NCBI GenBank assembly: GCA_027083715.1
Contig: JALWNR010000505.1
Coordinates: 1-13,455, forward strand
Reading direction: 5' to 3'
Length of the DNA: 13,455 nucleotides
From: Bacteroidales bacterium
GTDB taxonomy: Bacteria; Bacteroidota; Bacteroidia; Bacteroidales; NBLH01
Under the pieces are notes generated by a model, which saw only the letters and a list, made by a program, of their open reading frames with translations, did no database searches and had not been told where the DNA came from. A program made the translations under genes and the position numbers. Positions 11,923 to 13,455 of this stretch are shown here, in pieces. How positions within the stretch are numbered: position 1 is the stretch's first letter; each line of letters starts with the position of its first letter.

Positions 11923-13455
11923 AATAATCAATTTTTTCTCCTTTTAGATTAAAAAAATTATAGGATAGAAGAGGGTAGGAAGGGTCTTCCATAACCTTAA
12001 TCCATTTTTTGAGCTTTAACGACCAAATTAGACGCTTTGAGAAAATACCTTTTGTAATATAAGATGCAATATATGGATGCAGTCTTAAAACGAAAACTGG
12101 GGATTTGTAATTTTTTGCCAGATAAGTAGCATTATTAAAAAGTTCATCAGCAACCAATACACTGGGTGTAATTTCGCCTGTACCTCCACAAGTAGGACAA
12201 GTTTCAACATTTTCAATATTCATTTCCGGCCTTACGCGTTGGCGGGTAATTTGCATCAAACCAAATTTACTTAAAGGCAGAATATTATGTTTGGTACGAT
12301 CCGAAGCCATTGCTTCTTTCATTTTTTCAAAAAGCTTTTGTTTGTTTTCGGCTGTGTGCATGTCTATAAAATCTACCACAATAATTCCACCCATATCACG
12401 TAAACGAAGCTGACGTGCAATTTCTTCTGCTGCAGTCATGTTTACTTCTAAGGCATTGGTTTCCTGATCGTTGGTTTTACGTGTCCGGTTTCCACTGTTA
12501 ACATCAATTACATGAAGTGCTTCTGTGTGTTCAATTATCAGATAAGCACCTGATTTAATGGTAACCGTTTTTCCGAAAAGTCCTTTTATTTGTTTTTCCA
12601 CTCCAAAATGCTCAAAAATCGGAGTTCTTCCGGTAAAACGCTTAACGATTTTCTTTTTTTCCGGAGCAATGGTCTCAATATACTCTTTAATTTCTCTGTT
12701 TAGATTCACATCATTGGTAAAAATGCTGTGAAAACTATTGTTTAGAATATCTCTGAGCAAGGCTGATGTTCTATCTAATTCGCCTAGTACCAACTGCGGA
12801 GGTTCTACTCCTTGGATGTTCAAAAACAGGGTCTCCCACTTATCAATGAGTTCATTTAACTCAGAATGCAAAACTGCCACCCTACGGTTCTTAGCTACTG
12901 TACGAACAATTACTCCGTAATTGTTTGGTTTAATGCTCAATATGAGCCTTTTTAAACGCTCACGCTCTTCTTGAGATTTTATTTTTTGCGAAACTGAAAC
13001 TTTATTTGAAAATGGAATTAAAACCAGATTTCTCCCTGCTATGGTAATTTCAGAGGTAATTCGTGGTCCTTTTGTTGCAATGGGCTCTTTGGCTACTTGC
13101 ACTAAAATATGTTGTCCGGGAGTAAACAGTTCTGTTATTTTTCCATACTTGTTGATGTCTTCTTCAAGCTGAAAGTTATGTAATGGGATACGTTTGTTTT
13201 GAGCAATGCACTGCTTCATGTATTTTTGCTGCGACCTAAATTGTGGTCCTAAATCCAGATAATGCAAAAAAGCATCACGTTCACTACCAATATTTACAAA
13301 GGCAGCGTTCAATCCGGTCATTATTTTTTTAATTTTTCCGAGATAAATATCTCCAACCGAAAATTTTTTATTATTTTTTTCTCTGGTTAATTCAACCAGT
13401 CTTTTATCTTCAAGTAGTGCTATTACGGTTTCCGATTCCCTAACATCTATTACTA
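11921..13455 (-). CDS. rng: Ribonuclease E/G family endoribonuclease, 5' end off the window
   Basis: This is a single-strand-specific endoribonuclease acting in rRNA maturation and mRNA decay. An internal ATG lies at 13321, but the frame stays open to the window edge. The extra 44 codons encode the expected N-terminal S1-domain strand 'VIDVRESETVIALLEDKRL' and 'FSVGDIYLGKIKKIMTGLNA', so the true start lies just outside, probably within ten codons. Of 510 visible residues, the S1 domain covers about 1-140. The catalytic metal-binding aspartates are visible as 'VIDVNSGNRT' (codon at 12505-12503) and 'VVDFIDMH' (about 130 nt further on). The Zn-link is 'CPTCGGTG' (codons near 12200). The protein ends soon after, without the long RNase E C-terminal scaffold, so RNase G is the better name. 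Confidence 0.93.
   Translation of the reverse strand, partial: VIDVRESETVIALLEDKRLVELTREKNNKKFSVGDIYLGKIKKIMTGLNAAFVNIGSERDAFLHYLDLGPQFRSQQKYMKQCIAQNKRIPLHNFQLEEDINKYGKITELFTPGQHILVQVAKEPIATKGPRITSEITIAGRNLVLIPFSNKVSVSQKIKSQEERERLKRLILSIKPNNYGVIVRTVAKNRRVAVLHSELNELIDKWETLFLNIQGVEPPQLVLGELDRTSALLRDILNNSFHSIFTNDVNLNREIKEYIETIAPEKKKIVKRFTGRTPIFEHFGVEKQIKGLFGKTVTIKSGAYLIIEHTEALHVIDVNSGNRTRKTNDQETNALEVNMTAAEEIARQLRLRDMGGIIVVDFIDMHTAENKQKLFEKMKEAMASDRTKHNILPLSKFGLMQITRQRVRPEMNIENVETCPTCGGTGEITPSVLVADELFNNATYLAKNYKSPVFVLRLHPYIASYITKGIFSKRLIWSLKLKKWIKVMEDPSYPLLSYNFFNLKGEKIDY

Overview
The window looks like a chromosomal segment of an AT-rich member of the Bacteroidota (Bacteroidales/Marinilabiliales-like, by impression only). 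Three things support this: a SusC/RagA-type TonB receptor with a carboxypeptidase-regulatory-like N-terminus next to a DUF4249 lipoprotein, Bacteroidota-style promoters (TTG, 19-21 bp, TAnnTTTG) with little Shine-Dalgarno signal, and lipoproteins with xxxAC lipoboxes. Base composition is fairly uniform. I saw no tRNA, rRNA or CRISPR array.

Layout. 1-2770 (+): a promoter, then an M23 (LytM-type) cell-wall peptidase whose membrane-anchoring N-terminus (268-441) lies in a different frame from the catalytic part (434-1177), then a PQQ-type beta-propeller lipoprotein. 2771-3306: a convergent intergenic region packed with hairpins and REP-like palindromes. 3307-7130 (-): a tight three-gene outer-membrane operon (small beta-barrel, DUF4249 lipoprotein, TonB-dependent receptor), probably for uptake or assembly of an unknown ligand. 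7475-8359 (+): a lipase-like alpha/beta-hydrolase lipoprotein. 8369-8580 (-): the decayed 3' end of a group II intron (reverse-transcriptase C-terminus, domain V, domain VI). 8639-9230: a REP-associated tyrosine transposase (RAYT, IS200/IS605-like) bracketed by inverted copies of the same palindrome. 9420-11528 (-): the thiol-disulfide transporter DsbD. 11529-11920: an intergenic region with a candidate small RNA on the + strand. 11921-13455 (-): ribonuclease G/E, cut by the right window edge.

The most unusual signal is a repeat system. The palindrome GCACC-TTT-GGTGC, usually preceded by TTAC, occurs seven times. Four copies lie in the 2771-3306 intergenic region and three flank the RAYT gene. 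An 89-bp composite holding two of the palindromes occurs at 3166-3254 and, inverted with about 5 mismatches, at 9142-9230. Outside each composite is a second, diverged ~100-bp repeat (2908-3007 and 9275-9373, also inverted), which begins immediately after a hairpin on the 3' side of a gene. Both copies therefore have the same orientation relative to the gene whose 3' end they follow (the propeller gene and dsbD). The simplest reading is a RAYT with its non-autonomous palindromic repeats, colonising spaces between convergent genes. A ~6.4-kb stretch carrying the outer-membrane operon and lipase lies between the two inverted copies and could in principle be inverted by recombination.

Most named functions are family assignments from motifs read by eye; no database search was possible. 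The RNA, promoter and repeat-mobility claims are hypotheses.
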